From Immundisolibacter sp. (GTDB taxonomy: Bacteria > Pseudomonadota > Gammaproteobacteria > Immundisolibacterales > Immundisolibacteraceae), in NCBI RefSeq assembly GCF_041601295.1, contig NZ_JBFIII010000012.1, positions 1-38,497 of the forward strand: 38,497 nucleotides of DNA. Reading direction: 5' to 3'. The notes under the pieces are model-generated. The model saw only the letters and a program-made list of their open reading frames with translations. It made no database searches and was not told the DNA's origin. Shown here piece by piece: positions 25,602 through 32,907 of the stretch. The first letter of the stretch is position 1. Each line of letters starts with the position of its first letter. Made by a program: the position numbers and the translations under genes.

Positions 25602-26525
25602 TCAGGTGTTGGCGGAAACGAAGCTTTCGACGATTTTGTGGCCGTAGTAGAAGATCCCCTTGGGCACTTCCTCGTGGGTCCAGGTCAACAACGGATGATC
25701 CGGGTAGCGGATGTAGCCACCGTGGAAGGTCTCGTTGCGGTTGCCGGACGGGTCAAAGAAATAAATGGTCAGGCCGCGCGTCAGGCCATGGCGCCCCGGA
25801 CCGTACTCCACCGGGATGTAGTTCTTGGACATGATGTCCGCCGCGTGGCGGATTTCGTCCCAGGATTCCAGGTGAAAGCTGACGTGGTGCAGGCGACCTT
25901 TGGATTCTTCGTGGATAAAGGCAACGTCGTGCGCCTTGGTGGAGCACGCCAGGAAAGCGCCAACCATCTCGCCCTTGTCGTTAATGATCCGTTCCGACAA
26001 ATCAAAGTCCAGCGCTTCCTGGAACAGCTTGGCGGTCTCGGGGATACTGTCGCCGTTCAACAGGACATGGTCGAAGCGGCTGGGCTTCATGCCCTTGAGG
26101 CCATCCGGCCACACGTCCGGGTTGACCTCCGGCAGGCCGTTGCCGAAATGCTGCTTTTCAGCGTACAGCTCCAACGGATGCCCAGACGGCGTTTCGAAGC
26201 GTATGCGCTCTCCGGTGCCTTTCAGATCACCCGCCGGAATGCGCTCAATGGCGACGCCGTAGTCGGTCAGGCGCTTGGCGTAATGCTCCAGGGCCTTTTT
26301 GTCGAGCACCTTGAAGCCGTAGAAGTCCAGGCCGGGACTTTCGGCCTCGCGCAGGACGATGCTGAACAGGTCCTGCTCGTCCCAGGCCTTGAGGTAAACC
26401 CGGCCCTCATCGTCGCGAGCGGTCTCGATCAGGCCCACCATTTCCTTGTAGTGATGCAGTGCCGGGCCGAGTTCCAGCACGCGCAACTGCACGTGACCCG
26501 GGCGCAAAATACCGGTCATGGCCAT
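25602..26525 (-). CDS. Catechol 2,3-dioxygenase (extradiol, XylE/DmpB-type)
   Basis: 307 residues from the ATG at 26525. This start has GAGGA seven bases upstream and gives exactly XylE/DmpB numbering. The iron ligands are all present: His153 (RFDHVLLNG), His214 (RLHHVSFHLE) and Glu265 (NRNETFHGG). So are the active-site His199, His246 and Tyr255. Two vicinal-oxygen-chelate domains; the C-terminal one binds Fe(II). It opens catechol or a substituted catechol next to the hydroxyls to give a 2-hydroxymuconic semialdehyde. It is the first gene of the ten-gene operon. No ring hydroxylase, no ferredoxin for reactivation and no regulator lie beside it. Confidence 0.96.
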   Translation of the reverse strand: MAMTGILRPGHVQLRVLELGPALHHYKEMVGLIETARDDEGRVYLKAWDEQDLFSIVLREAESPGLDFYGFKVLDKKALEHYAKRLTDYGVAIERIPAGDLKGTGERIRFETPSGHPLELYAEKQHFGNGLPEVNPDVWPDGLKGMKPSRFDHVLLNGDSIPETAKLFQEALDFDLSERIINDKGEMVGAFLACSTKAHDVAFIHEESKGRLHHVSFHLESWDEIRHAADIMSKNYIPVEYGPGRHGLTRGLTIYFFDPSGNRNETFHGGYIRYPDHPLLTWTHEEVPKGIFYYGHKIVESFVSANT

Positions 26526-26628
26526 AGGAAAATCCTCTTCTGAAAGATGTGCCAAGGAAAATGCCAGGACAGCCAGCCGTCGCGTCCTGTTTAAAACCGA
26601 AACGCAGGCCTCGTCGGCAGTGTCACGA

Positions 26629-26640
26629 CCAGCCGGCTGG
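26629..26640. promoter_or_regulatory. 12-base palindrome upstream of catechol dioxygenase
   Basis: CCAGCCGGCTGG is a perfect palindrome 103 bases before the dioxygenase start, in the 202-base gap that should hold the operon promoter. It is a candidate operator. I could not place a convincing -10/-35 or -12/-24 box beside it. Confidence 0.35.
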
Positions 26641-26727
26641 CCACAACTTTAATGCTTTATCCCCGGCTTTGACAGGATGACGAGCCCGAACTGGCGCCCC
26701 ACCCTCTCACCCGGGGCCACGGTTACC

Positions 26728-27111
26728 CTAACGCAGCTGAATTCGCCCGGCGGGCGCACCCAAACCGCCCATGCCGCCGGGCTCCGGCACAACAATCGAC
26801 GAGGCCTGCTCGCGACGCATCTCCTGCAACTCACGGGCGGTTTCCTCGAGCGCCTTTTGGGCTTCGGCCGGGAATTTTTCAAGCGCTTCACGCAAATCGG
26901 CGGCGGCAATCTCGAAGGTCAGTGGCAGCGCGCCCATTGGCGTCACGATCTGCGTCTGTCCGACAAACAGGATCGGTCGCGCCGGGTCAGGCTGGCCTTC
27001 GATCGTGACCGGCTGCAGGCGACGAATGGTGCCAACACGCCGATCGGTGATCGTTTCCTCCACGTACAGGTCATTCGCTTCCATCTTGAATTCGGGCATT
27101 TGACTGGACAT
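26728..27111 (-). CDS. Small conserved-looking protein of unknown function
   Basis: 127 residues from the ATG at 27111; a GTG three codons earlier and an ATG four codons later (MPEFKMEAND) are alternatives. I do not recognise the family. The first half looks like beta strands with charged turns (LYVEETITDRRVGTIRRLQPVTIEG, ILFVGQTQIVTPMGALPLTFEI). The second half is a Glu/Ala-rich amphipathic helix (AADLREALEKFPAEAQKALEETARELQEMRREQA). The end is Gly/Pro-rich. There is no signal peptide or membrane segment, so it is probably cytosolic. It lies upstream of the catabolic operon on the same strand, 202 bases away, and is probably a separate unit. Codon use matches its neighbours, so it is likely a real gene. 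Confidence 0.65.
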   Translation of the reverse strand: MSSQMPEFKMEANDLYVEETITDRRVGTIRRLQPVTIEGQPDPARPILFVGQTQIVTPMGALPLTFEIAAADLREALEKFPAEAQKALEETARELQEMRREQASSIVVPEPGGMGGLGAPAGRIQLR

Positions 27112-27317
27112 CACAGACACCTAGGGGGCAGCGAGCCGGCGAAAAAATAACCGGCCCTGGTTGCGCCATTTTATCCACGCTGGCGCTGATTAACGAAGCA
27201 GGTCCCGATAGTCGCCGATTACGATAGAGCTAGGCCTGCCTATTCCGCCGACTGCGTTTTTCAAGAAACGGGGGGACAGTGCATCGCCAAGACGGCACGA
27301 CCTGAAACCCGGCGATT

Positions 27318-28280
27318 TCAGCTTTTTAAGGGCCTCCGCTGCGAATGCTCGTGACGCCGTTGCTCCGCCATACTCCCGTAGCGCTCCCAGATCTCCCATG
27401 TGAGCGCGTCGACCCCCCGGCGATCCCGCCTGATTATCGCAAGCGCAAGCCTTAATACCGACTCGACCTGCCGTCTGAGCAGCCATCGTGGTACGCCGCA
27501 CAGGCGCGACGACAATTCCTCACGCGTGTTCCGCTGGGCAAGGAGATATCGACTTCGCCCAAAATTGCTCGCTCGACATCGAATCCAGCGTGGCTCCAAT
27601 TGCCACGGTCGAATGATGTGCTGAACCATCGCATCTTTCACGAAGTACCCGCGGGCCCCTTGCTTGCCGATCCGCGACAGAAACTCTGTCTCTCCTCCCA
27701 TCGGATAGGGACCTTTTCGGGGGCCGAGATCCGTCCGAAATCGATGCCCCTGATCGAAGTACCGCGATCGGACGGCATAGTTCGGCCCCCAAGCACGGTA
27801 CGGTGGCATGGGCCCGGTATCGCGATCCGATGGCGTTAGCGCGAAAGCAACCTGCTTGGGATCAACATCCCCGTGGGGTACCGCATCGTTGACCCAAGCC
27901 GGGGGCTGGGCTTCCCACAGGGGCAGGATCGCGCCACCGAAAACGTCGAACTCCGGATTACGATCGGCGGCTGTCCTAAGACACTGCAGCCATCCAGAAT
28001 CGGGGATTACGTCATCGTCCGTGAACACCATCAGGTCGCCTCGACGAGCGTCGAGGCCCGTGTTCCTGGCGAAATTCTGGCCGCGCCGGGGTTCCTGCAA
28101 AAGCTCCATCGGCAGTCGTCCCTGAAAGGCCGCCAGAATGTCGGACGTGGCGTCGGTGCTGCCGTTGTCGATCACGACGACGTGCCATCCGCCTGTGGGC
28201 TCCTTCAGACGCGTTAGCGCATCGAGCATCCGAGGCAGAGTGTGAGCCCCGTTGTGTGTAGCAAAGAGCAAAGTCAGCAT
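27318..28280 (-). CDS. Family 2 glycosyltransferase
   Basis: 320 residues from the ATG at 28280. The frame is open further upstream, but that part would overlap the preceding gene and has no homology-like content. GT-A fold: MLTLLFATHNGAHTLPRML, VVVIDNGSTDAT (about 34-45), the nucleotide-sugar/metal motif TDDD (87-90) and RGQNFARNTGLDA. The C-terminal part has an acceptor-domain ED-like segment (GGETEFLSRIGKQG) and basic helices. It adds a sugar to an unknown acceptor, probably a cell-surface glycan. It follows the phosphatase-superfamily gene by 64 bases, so the two may be one transcript. No strong ribosome binding site is visible. Confidence 0.85.
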   Translation of the reverse strand: MLTLLFATHNGAHTLPRMLDALTRLKEPTGGWHVVVIDNGSTDATSDILAAFQGRLPMELLQEPRRGQNFARNTGLDARRGDLMVFTDDDVIPDSGWLQCLRTAADRNPEFDVFGGAILPLWEAQPPAWVNDAVPHGDVDPKQVAFALTPSDRDTGPMPPYRAWGPNYAVRSRYFDQGHRFRTDLGPRKGPYPMGGETEFLSRIGKQGARGYFVKDAMVQHIIRPWQLEPRWIRCRASNFGRSRYLLAQRNTREELSSRLCGVPRWLLRRQVESVLRLALAIIRRDRRGVDALTWEIWERYGSMAEQRRHEHSQRRPLKS

Positions 28281-28344
28281 CGAGTACCCGTGCCGTGACC
28301 GGATGGACGAGCCGACGAAGGCATGGCTCAGAACGCCTCGGCTT

Positions 28345-29835
28345 TTAGGGAGAAGGCGGGCACAAGAGCCAATCCAGGGCCACGCCATCGACGGGCCCTA
28401 CGTCGCCGCCCAGCAAGGCGCCAAAGGTGGGGGCGAGGTCTTCGACCACACAGGACGGGCGCTCACCCGGACAGATATTTCCTCCGCTCACGAGCAAAAG
28501 GCCATCCGGGAGGTGATCACCGGAACGTGGGCCCTCGTAGCGTCCCCTGACGTCGCCGATCATCGGCGACGACAGTACGGTGAATGGCTGTAGACGTGTC
28601 CAGCGGGCAACAATGTCCGGAAGGGTGTCCAGACGTGCGCCCCGTAGGTGGTCGCGCGTAAGCGCGATCTCATCAAATGCCAGCGGTCCGCTCGGACCGA
28701 CACGTAGCTGGCCAAGAGCTTGCATCAACGCCGAGCAGTACGAGTCGAACTCGGAACCAGGGCGGATTCGCCCCAACGGCTCACGCCCCTCGAGATTGAT
28801 CCGGATACCCAGATAGGCCTCGTTGTTGGGGACCCAAAACGCTTTGCGGAAAACACGGTGCGACAGCGGCTTGGGCAAGTACTTCCGTAGACGGTAAGGC
28901 CGGATATTTTGTCCCCAGAGACGCAGCGCGGCTTCTGCTGGTGTGGCTTGGGACCGACGCCCATGAGGAAGAGCGTCGTCAAGGCGCGCGAGTACGTCAT
29001 CCATCAGGTGGGTGCCGTCCCAATGGGGACCAATCCCGTGGCTCGCGAACACCATAGCAAGGCAATCGGTGGGTATCTGCGGCAGCAGTCGCCCCAAGGC
29101 CGCATCGATTGCGCGATACACGTCGCGCAGTGGGTTGCCGACCGCTTCCGCGACCGCTTGGTCGAATCTGTCATGCTGGGAGTCGTGGATGTGCCAGCAT
29201 TGATGCCCGGCGCAATGGGTATCGGCGAAGACCGCAACGAAGGCATCCCAGTCATTCTTAGCGAGTTGCTCCGATAGCAGGCGTTCCTTGCGATGAACGC
29301 GGTCGATCAACCGGTCTCGAAACGAGCGGTAACCATCGACGGTCGGATCCAATCGGTTGCAGTCATCGTCCTGGTTCTCGCCATACCGGAGCAAGATCTC
29401 CTTCGCGAGAGGGGCTGGCGTAGTCTGCAGGCCCGATCTTTCCGGATCATGAGTCGCCCAGTCGACGACGTGGGTGCCCGAGAAACGGTCGGACAGGGCG
29501 GTCTTAGGAACATCCGTGATTGTAAAGCGCAGTCCCTGAGCGCCTAGAGAATCCCAAAAGGGCGTGCCGCCGATTGAGGTGGCTGGGAAGGACGCGTCGT
29601 AATATCGACCGGGTACCAGCTGCCTATAACAGTACCGTCCGTGCCCGGCAGGGTTCAGGCCCGTGTAGAAGGACGGCCATTGAGCGCCGACAAAAAACGC
29701 AAAGGGGCTTCGACATTTCGCGACCGCGCTCGTGGCGAGCAGTCGCCGGAACGTGGGCAACGTGCCATCTTGCGACCACCGCTGAATCAAGCTGGCGTCC
29801 GCCGCATCGAATCCTATGAAGACGAATCGCTGCAC
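28345..29835 (-). CDS. Alkaline-phosphatase-superfamily protein (type I phosphodiesterase/nucleotide pyrophosphatase-like)
   Basis: 496 residues. N-terminal metal Asp10 in FIGFDAAD, a nucleophile-type Thr58 in WPSFYTGLNPAGHG, second-metal ligands Asp205 and His211 in FADTHCAGH, and a C-terminal DLAPTFGALLG segment typical of the superfamily. The motif that usually reads SDHG is FASHG here (Ser265-His266), so one expected metal-ligand Asp is missing. No signal peptide or membrane helix is evident, so it may act in the cytosol or not be a hydrolase. It precedes a glycosyltransferase gene on the same strand, which suggests a part in surface-glycan decoration. The substrate is unknown. The 830 bases upstream are almost empty of genes. 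Confidence 0.75.
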   Translation of the reverse strand: MQRFVFIGFDAADASLIQRWSQDGTLPTFRRLLATSAVAKCRSPFAFFVGAQWPSFYTGLNPAGHGRYCYRQLVPGRYYDASFPATSIGGTPFWDSLGAQGLRFTITDVPKTALSDRFSGTHVVDWATHDPERSGLQTTPAPLAKEILLRYGENQDDDCNRLDPTVDGYRSFRDRLIDRVHRKERLLSEQLAKNDWDAFVAVFADTHCAGHQCWHIHDSQHDRFDQAVAEAVGNPLRDVYRAIDAALGRLLPQIPTDCLAMVFASHGIGPHWDGTHLMDDVLARLDDALPHGRRSQATPAEAALRLWGQNIRPYRLRKYLPKPLSHRVFRKAFWVPNNEAYLGIRINLEGREPLGRIRPGSEFDSYCSALMQALGQLRVGPSGPLAFDEIALTRDHLRGARLDTLPDIVARWTRLQPFTVLSSPMIGDVRGRYEGPRSGDHLPDGLLLVSGGNICPGERPSCVVEDLAPTFGALLGGDVGPVDGVALDWLLCPPSP

Positions 29836-30665
29836 TAGGTACCTGCCGCGTAAAAATGAAAAGCAAAGGGGCCCGGATACACGATTGCATCGTCAATCAG
29901 ATAAGCCGACCCCTTGCCTTTTGGCCACCCCTCACCTCGGCCTTGCCCACAGCGTCGCAGTGGCGCATACCATGAAAAAAGGGCGTACCGTGTGATCTAG
30001 CGGAGGTAGGACGTCTCGGTTCCAGTAGCGTACCCCAGCCGGGGAACCCGACCTCGACCTTGGTCCAGCAGCTTGGCTAGCGAAGCGAAGGGCAGCCAGG
30101 GGCTTTTTACGAACGGTAGGCCTTTAGAAATTAAGAAATGGGAGAAGGTGGGTCGCGTCCGATGCTCAGCGCGTTGCCTTTTCCCCTAGCCCCAGACCCA
30201 GGGACCGACGCGGCCACTCAGTGCTGCCAGCTTTTCTCGCAGCACCTGCAACCGGTAATCCGACCCTGCGCTGCATCGACCGCTCAGCGCACCAAGCCGG
30301 TGAGCATGGCGTCGAGTTCGTCTGCTTTCTCGTGGCGGATCGCTGCGGTCGGCGGGTCCCGCCACTCCTTATCCCCGCCATTCGCAAATAGTGCGTTCGG
30401 GGATTCCCATGAGGGCACCTACCCGACGGACCTGCCCGACCAACAGATAGCGGGCGGCGGCCTGGGCAATCTGCTCGCGCGTGTGCTGGAAGCCAGACTG
30501 CCTTTAAAGGTATCAATGACAGGGGGGTTGCCTGCCTCCCGCTTCCCCAACCGTCCCAAGCTCAACAGCGCTCCGGAATGACCGCACCGCCTACATAACG
30601 CCCTACATAATTCAGAGCTATAAAAAGCACGAGACGCGTAATTTTAGTTAACTAATTGAAAAATA
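29836..30665. other. Gene-poor stretch between the phosphatase-like gene and tRNA-Thr
   Basis: About 830 bases with no convincing intact gene. It must hold the promoter of the phosphatase-like gene (29836 onward, minus strand), but I see no clear boxes. The only coding trace is a broken helix-turn-helix fragment at 30284-30500. Open frames on both strands at about 30140-30580 have unnatural, Pro/Ser/Arg-rich composition and look spurious. AT content rises near 30600-30660, just downstream of the tRNA. Confidence 0.6.
30284..30500 (-). pseudogene. Frameshifted remnant of a small helix-turn-helix protein
   Basis: On the minus strand one frame reads QHTREQIAQAAARYLLVG then RRVGALMGIPERTICEWRG and hits a stop at 30369-30371. 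The central part looks like a helix-turn-helix (ALMGIPERTICEW). Just before the stop the sense continues in the next frame as DKEWRD...IRHEKADELDAMLTGLVR with a stop at 30284-30286. A one-base shift would join them into one ~70-residue protein. Stops occur in-frame upstream, so the N-terminus is also gone. It may be a leftover phage or mobile-element regulator. The call is tentative. Confidence 0.35.
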
Positions 30666-30741
30666 TGGTGCTGGCGGCAGGAGTCGAACCCGCGGCCTGC
30701 TGATTACAAATCAGCTGCTCTACCGACTGAGCTACGCCAGC
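30666..30741 (-). tRNA. tRNA-Thr (anticodon TGT)
   Basis: The minus strand gives a full cloverleaf of 76 bases with encoded CCA. The acceptor stem GCTGGCG/CGCCAGC pairs perfectly, the D-loop has TAGCTCAGTCGGTAGAGC, the anticodon stem GCTGA/TCAGC closes the loop TTTGTAA with anticodon TGT, and the T-arm holds GGTTCGACTCC. It reads ACA (Thr) codons. Confidence 0.97.
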
Positions 30742-30799
30742 GTTTCAGGCCTGGATTCTACATGGCCAGTTCAGCCCATTGGCGGGTTGCAGCGGCGAC

Positions 30800-30837
30800 A
30801 AAAAAGGGCCGGAGGAGTCCAAAACCCCTCCGGCCCT
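30800..30837 (-). terminator. Intrinsic terminator of glnK-amtB
   Basis: On the minus strand, just after the amtB stop, AGGGCCGGAGG and CCTCCGGCCCT form an 11-bp stem around a 9- to 11-base loop, followed by six T residues. It is a classic Rho-independent terminator. Confidence 0.92.
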
Positions 30838-30853
30838 GCTTGGTAGCTAAAGC

Positions 30854-32173
30854 CTACAGGTTGTAACCGCGCTCGTCGTGCAGGGCGAGGTCGAGGCCCT
30901 CGGTTTCCTGCTCGGGCGTAACGCGCAGACCGATCACCAGGTCGACAGCCTTCAGAATGACGAAGGTGCCGATACCGCTGAAACCTACGGTCACCAGCAC
31001 ACCCTTGAGCTGGATCCACAGCTGGGAGGGCATGTCGAACTCGGTCTGTACGCCCCCCAGGCTGGCGGCAGCGAACACGCCCGTCAGCAGGGCGCCGACG
31101 ATGCCACCGATAGCGTGCACGCCGAATACATCCAGCGAGTCGTCATAGCCGAAGGCACGCTTCATCCTGGTGGCGGCAAGGAAGCACACCACACCGGCGA
31201 CCGCACCTATCACCAGGGCCCCCATCGGCCCGACGAAACCGGACGCCGGCGTGATTGCAACCAGCCCGGCAACGGCGCCCGAGGCAATGCCAAGCACGCT
31301 TGGCTTGCCGTGGCTTAGCCACTCGATGAACATCCAGCCCAGCGCCGCCGCACCCGTGGCGATTTGGGTCACCGCCATCGCCATGCCTGCGGTGCCGTTG
31401 GCCGCGACCGCACTACCGGCATTAAAGCCGAACCAGCCCACCCACAGCATTGAGGCACCGATCAGCGTATAGCCCAGGTTATGCGGCGCCATGGCGGTGG
31501 CAGGAAAGCCCTTGCGCGGACCCAGCACCAGACAGGCAACCAGACCTGCGATACCGGCATTGATGTGGACCACCGTGCCACCCGCGAAATCGAGCACGCC
31601 CCAATCCCACATCAGGCCACCGTCACCGCTCCACACCATGTGCGCGGTTGGCGCGTAAACGATGGTGAACCACAGCGCCATAAACCACATCATGGCCGAG
31701 AATTTCATGCGCTCGGCAAAGGCGCCGACAATCAGCGCTGGCGTGATGATGGCAAACGTCATCTGAAAAGTCATGAAGACTGTTTCCGGGATCGTCCCGG
31801 TCAGGCTGTCAACCGTCACGCCACTCAAAAAGGCTTTGCTCAGCCCGCCGACAAAGCTGTGAAGGTTCACCACCCCCTGCTCCATGCCGGTGGTGTCGAA
31901 CGCCAGGCTATAGCCATAAACCGTCCACAGCACTGTCATCAATGCGGTGATGGCAAAACATTGCATCAGCACCGACAGCACATTCTTGGTGCGGACCATG
32001 CCGGCATAGAACAGCGCCAGGCCGGGAATCGTCATGAACAACACCAGCGCGGTCGAGGTCAACATCCAGGCGGTGTCGCCGGAATTGAGCTCACCGTCGG
32101 CCAGCGCCATACCGGGCAGCAGCAGCCCGGCCGTGGCCAGCGCCAATAATCCACGTCGCAGTAGGGTTTTCAT
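30854..32173 (-). CDS. amtB: Ammonium transporter AmtB
   Basis: 439 residues from the ATG at 32173, preceded by GGGAG and starting a cleavable signal peptide (MKTLLRRGLLALATAGLLLPGMALADG), as in E. coli AmtB. Eleven transmembrane helices follow. Family landmarks: TALVLFMTIPGLALFYAGMV, AHMVWSGDGGLMWDWGVLDFAGGTVVHINAGIAGL (which includes the first pore His), FNAGSAVAANG, and the second pore His in FGVHAIGGIVGALLTG. It conducts ammonium/ammonia across the inner membrane and is blocked by GlnK binding to its cytosolic face. It lies 59 bases after glnK in one operon and ends at a strong terminator. Confidence 0.97.
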   Translation of the reverse strand: MKTLLRRGLLALATAGLLLPGMALADGELNSGDTAWMLTSTALVLFMTIPGLALFYAGMVRTKNVLSVLMQCFAITALMTVLWTVYGYSLAFDTTGMEQGVVNLHSFVGGLSKAFLSGVTVDSLTGTIPETVFMTFQMTFAIITPALIVGAFAERMKFSAMMWFMALWFTIVYAPTAHMVWSGDGGLMWDWGVLDFAGGTVVHINAGIAGLVACLVLGPRKGFPATAMAPHNLGYTLIGASMLWVGWFGFNAGSAVAANGTAGMAMAVTQIATGAAALGWMFIEWLSHGKPSVLGIASGAVAGLVAITPASGFVGPMGALVIGAVAGVVCFLAATRMKRAFGYDDSLDVFGVHAIGGIVGALLTGVFAAASLGGVQTEFDMPSQLWIQLKGVLVTVGFSGIGTFVILKAVDLVIGLRVTPEQETEGLDLALHDERGYNL

Positions 32174-32232
32174 CGATAGCTCCCTTGCCATAAGAATCAA
32201 TTTCCGGGGACCGGGCGAGTCAAACACCGCCG

Positions 32233-32571
32233 TCACAACGCGTCCGCGCCGGTTTCGCCGGTTCGGATACGAATTACCTGACCCAGGTCGTAAACAAAGA
32301 TCTTGCCGTCACCGATCTTTCCGGTATTGGCGGAATTGGTAATGGCCTCGATGACGCGATCCACGTCAGCTCCGTCCACCGCCACCTCGATCTTCACCTT
32401 GGGCAGAAAATCCACCACATACTCGGCTCCGCGATAGAGTTCGGTGTGGCCTTTCTGACGGCCGAATCCCTTCACTTCAGTCACCGTAATGCCTTGCACC
32501 CCGACGCCCGACAATGCTTCACGCACATCGTCCAGCTTGAACGGCTTGATCACCGCACAGACCATCTTCAT
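32233..32571 (-). CDS. glnK: Nitrogen regulatory protein PII (GlnK/GlnB)
   Basis: 112 residues, the canonical PII length, from the ATG at 32571 with GAGGAG seven bases upstream. It starts MKMVCAVIKPFKLDDVREAL. The T-loop carries the uridylylation site Tyr51 (RGAEY), and the B-loop TGKIGDGKIF binds ATP/ADP and 2-oxoglutarate. The trimer senses nitrogen, carbon and energy state and plugs AmtB when nitrogen is plentiful. Linkage to amtB makes GlnK the better name than GlnB. A sigma-54 type promoter and an NtrC-type site upstream (32721-32736, 32813-32828) indicate induction under nitrogen limitation. Confidence 0.96.
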   Translation of the reverse strand: MKMVCAVIKPFKLDDVREALSGVGVQGITVTEVKGFGRQKGHTELYRGAEYVVDFLPKVKIEVAVDGADVDRVIEAITNSANTGKIGDGKIFVYDLGQVIRIRTGETGADAL

Positions 32572-32720
32572 TGCAGTACTCCTCGGGCAAAGCGACACCG
32601 CAAGCCAGCTGACCGACAGCCTGACCCCGGCACCGCAACATCGAACGCGTCGACCCCCTCGCAGGCACACGGCCTTGGGGCGGACACACATCACCGGCAT
32701 GTACCAGTACCTCCCCCTGA

Positions 32721-32736
32721 AGCACGGGGCATGCCA
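32721..32736 (-). promoter_or_regulatory. Sigma-54 promoter of glnK-amtB
   Basis: The minus strand reads TGGCATGCCCCGTGCT. GG and GC are separated by exactly ten bases, and the sequence fits TGGCAYG-N4-YTGCW with one mismatch in the -12 box (GTGC for TTGC). Transcription would start near 32710, leaving a leader of about 140 bases before glnK. Confidence 0.7.
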
Positions 32737-32812
32737 AAGTGGTTCTGAAACTTTGCGGTATAGTCAAAAACGGCTCGCCGCGTCGTAATATGCCGAATCT
32801 CGCGGCCGCAAA

Positions 32813-32828
32813 TGCACCGTTCTGGTGC
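32813..32828. promoter_or_regulatory. NtrC-type enhancer site
   Basis: TGCACC-GTTCT-GGTGC contains the perfect dyad GCACC-N5-GGTGC, the core of the NtrC consensus (TGCACC-N5-GGTGCA). It is centred about 110 bases upstream of the predicted glnK transcription start, the usual enhancer distance for sigma-54 promoters. No second site was found. Confidence 0.7.
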
Positions 32829-32907
32829 TAATAAATGAATGGGTCGCCCAAGAATGGTGCGGCCAACCTTCATCAAGAGTCTCGAACCACGCTCGGGAGA
32901 TAAGGCC

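Larger units (their letters stand above)
32572..32907. other. Divergent regulatory region between glnK and ubiK
   Basis: 336 bases without a gene. It holds the glnK sigma-54 type promoter and NtrC-type site described separately, and a 21-base dyad (CAAAGT-N9-ACTTTG, 32735-32755) that touches the -24 box. The ubiK promoter should also lie here. TATAGT at 32759-32764 resembles a -10 box, but I found no matching -35. Confidence 0.6.

Noticed and set aside
26549..26566. Two TGGCA(C/T) boxes on the minus strand that resemble the -24 element of a DmpR/XylR-type sigma-54 promoter before catechol dioxygenase.
   Set aside because: The matching -12 boxes read TTGG and TCAG instead of TTGC, so the near-invariant GC is missing, and both lie within about 40 bases of the start codon.
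30138..30581. Open frames on both strands (about 116-147 codons) in the gene-poor region.
   Set aside because: Neither has protein-like composition or a ribosome binding site; the only sensible peptide traces are in other frames and are broken.
32233..32700. A longer 155-residue start for GlnK.
   Set aside because: The extra 43 residues are Arg/Cys-rich and unlike any PII protein; the ATG at 32571 gives the canonical 112 residues and a good ribosome binding site.
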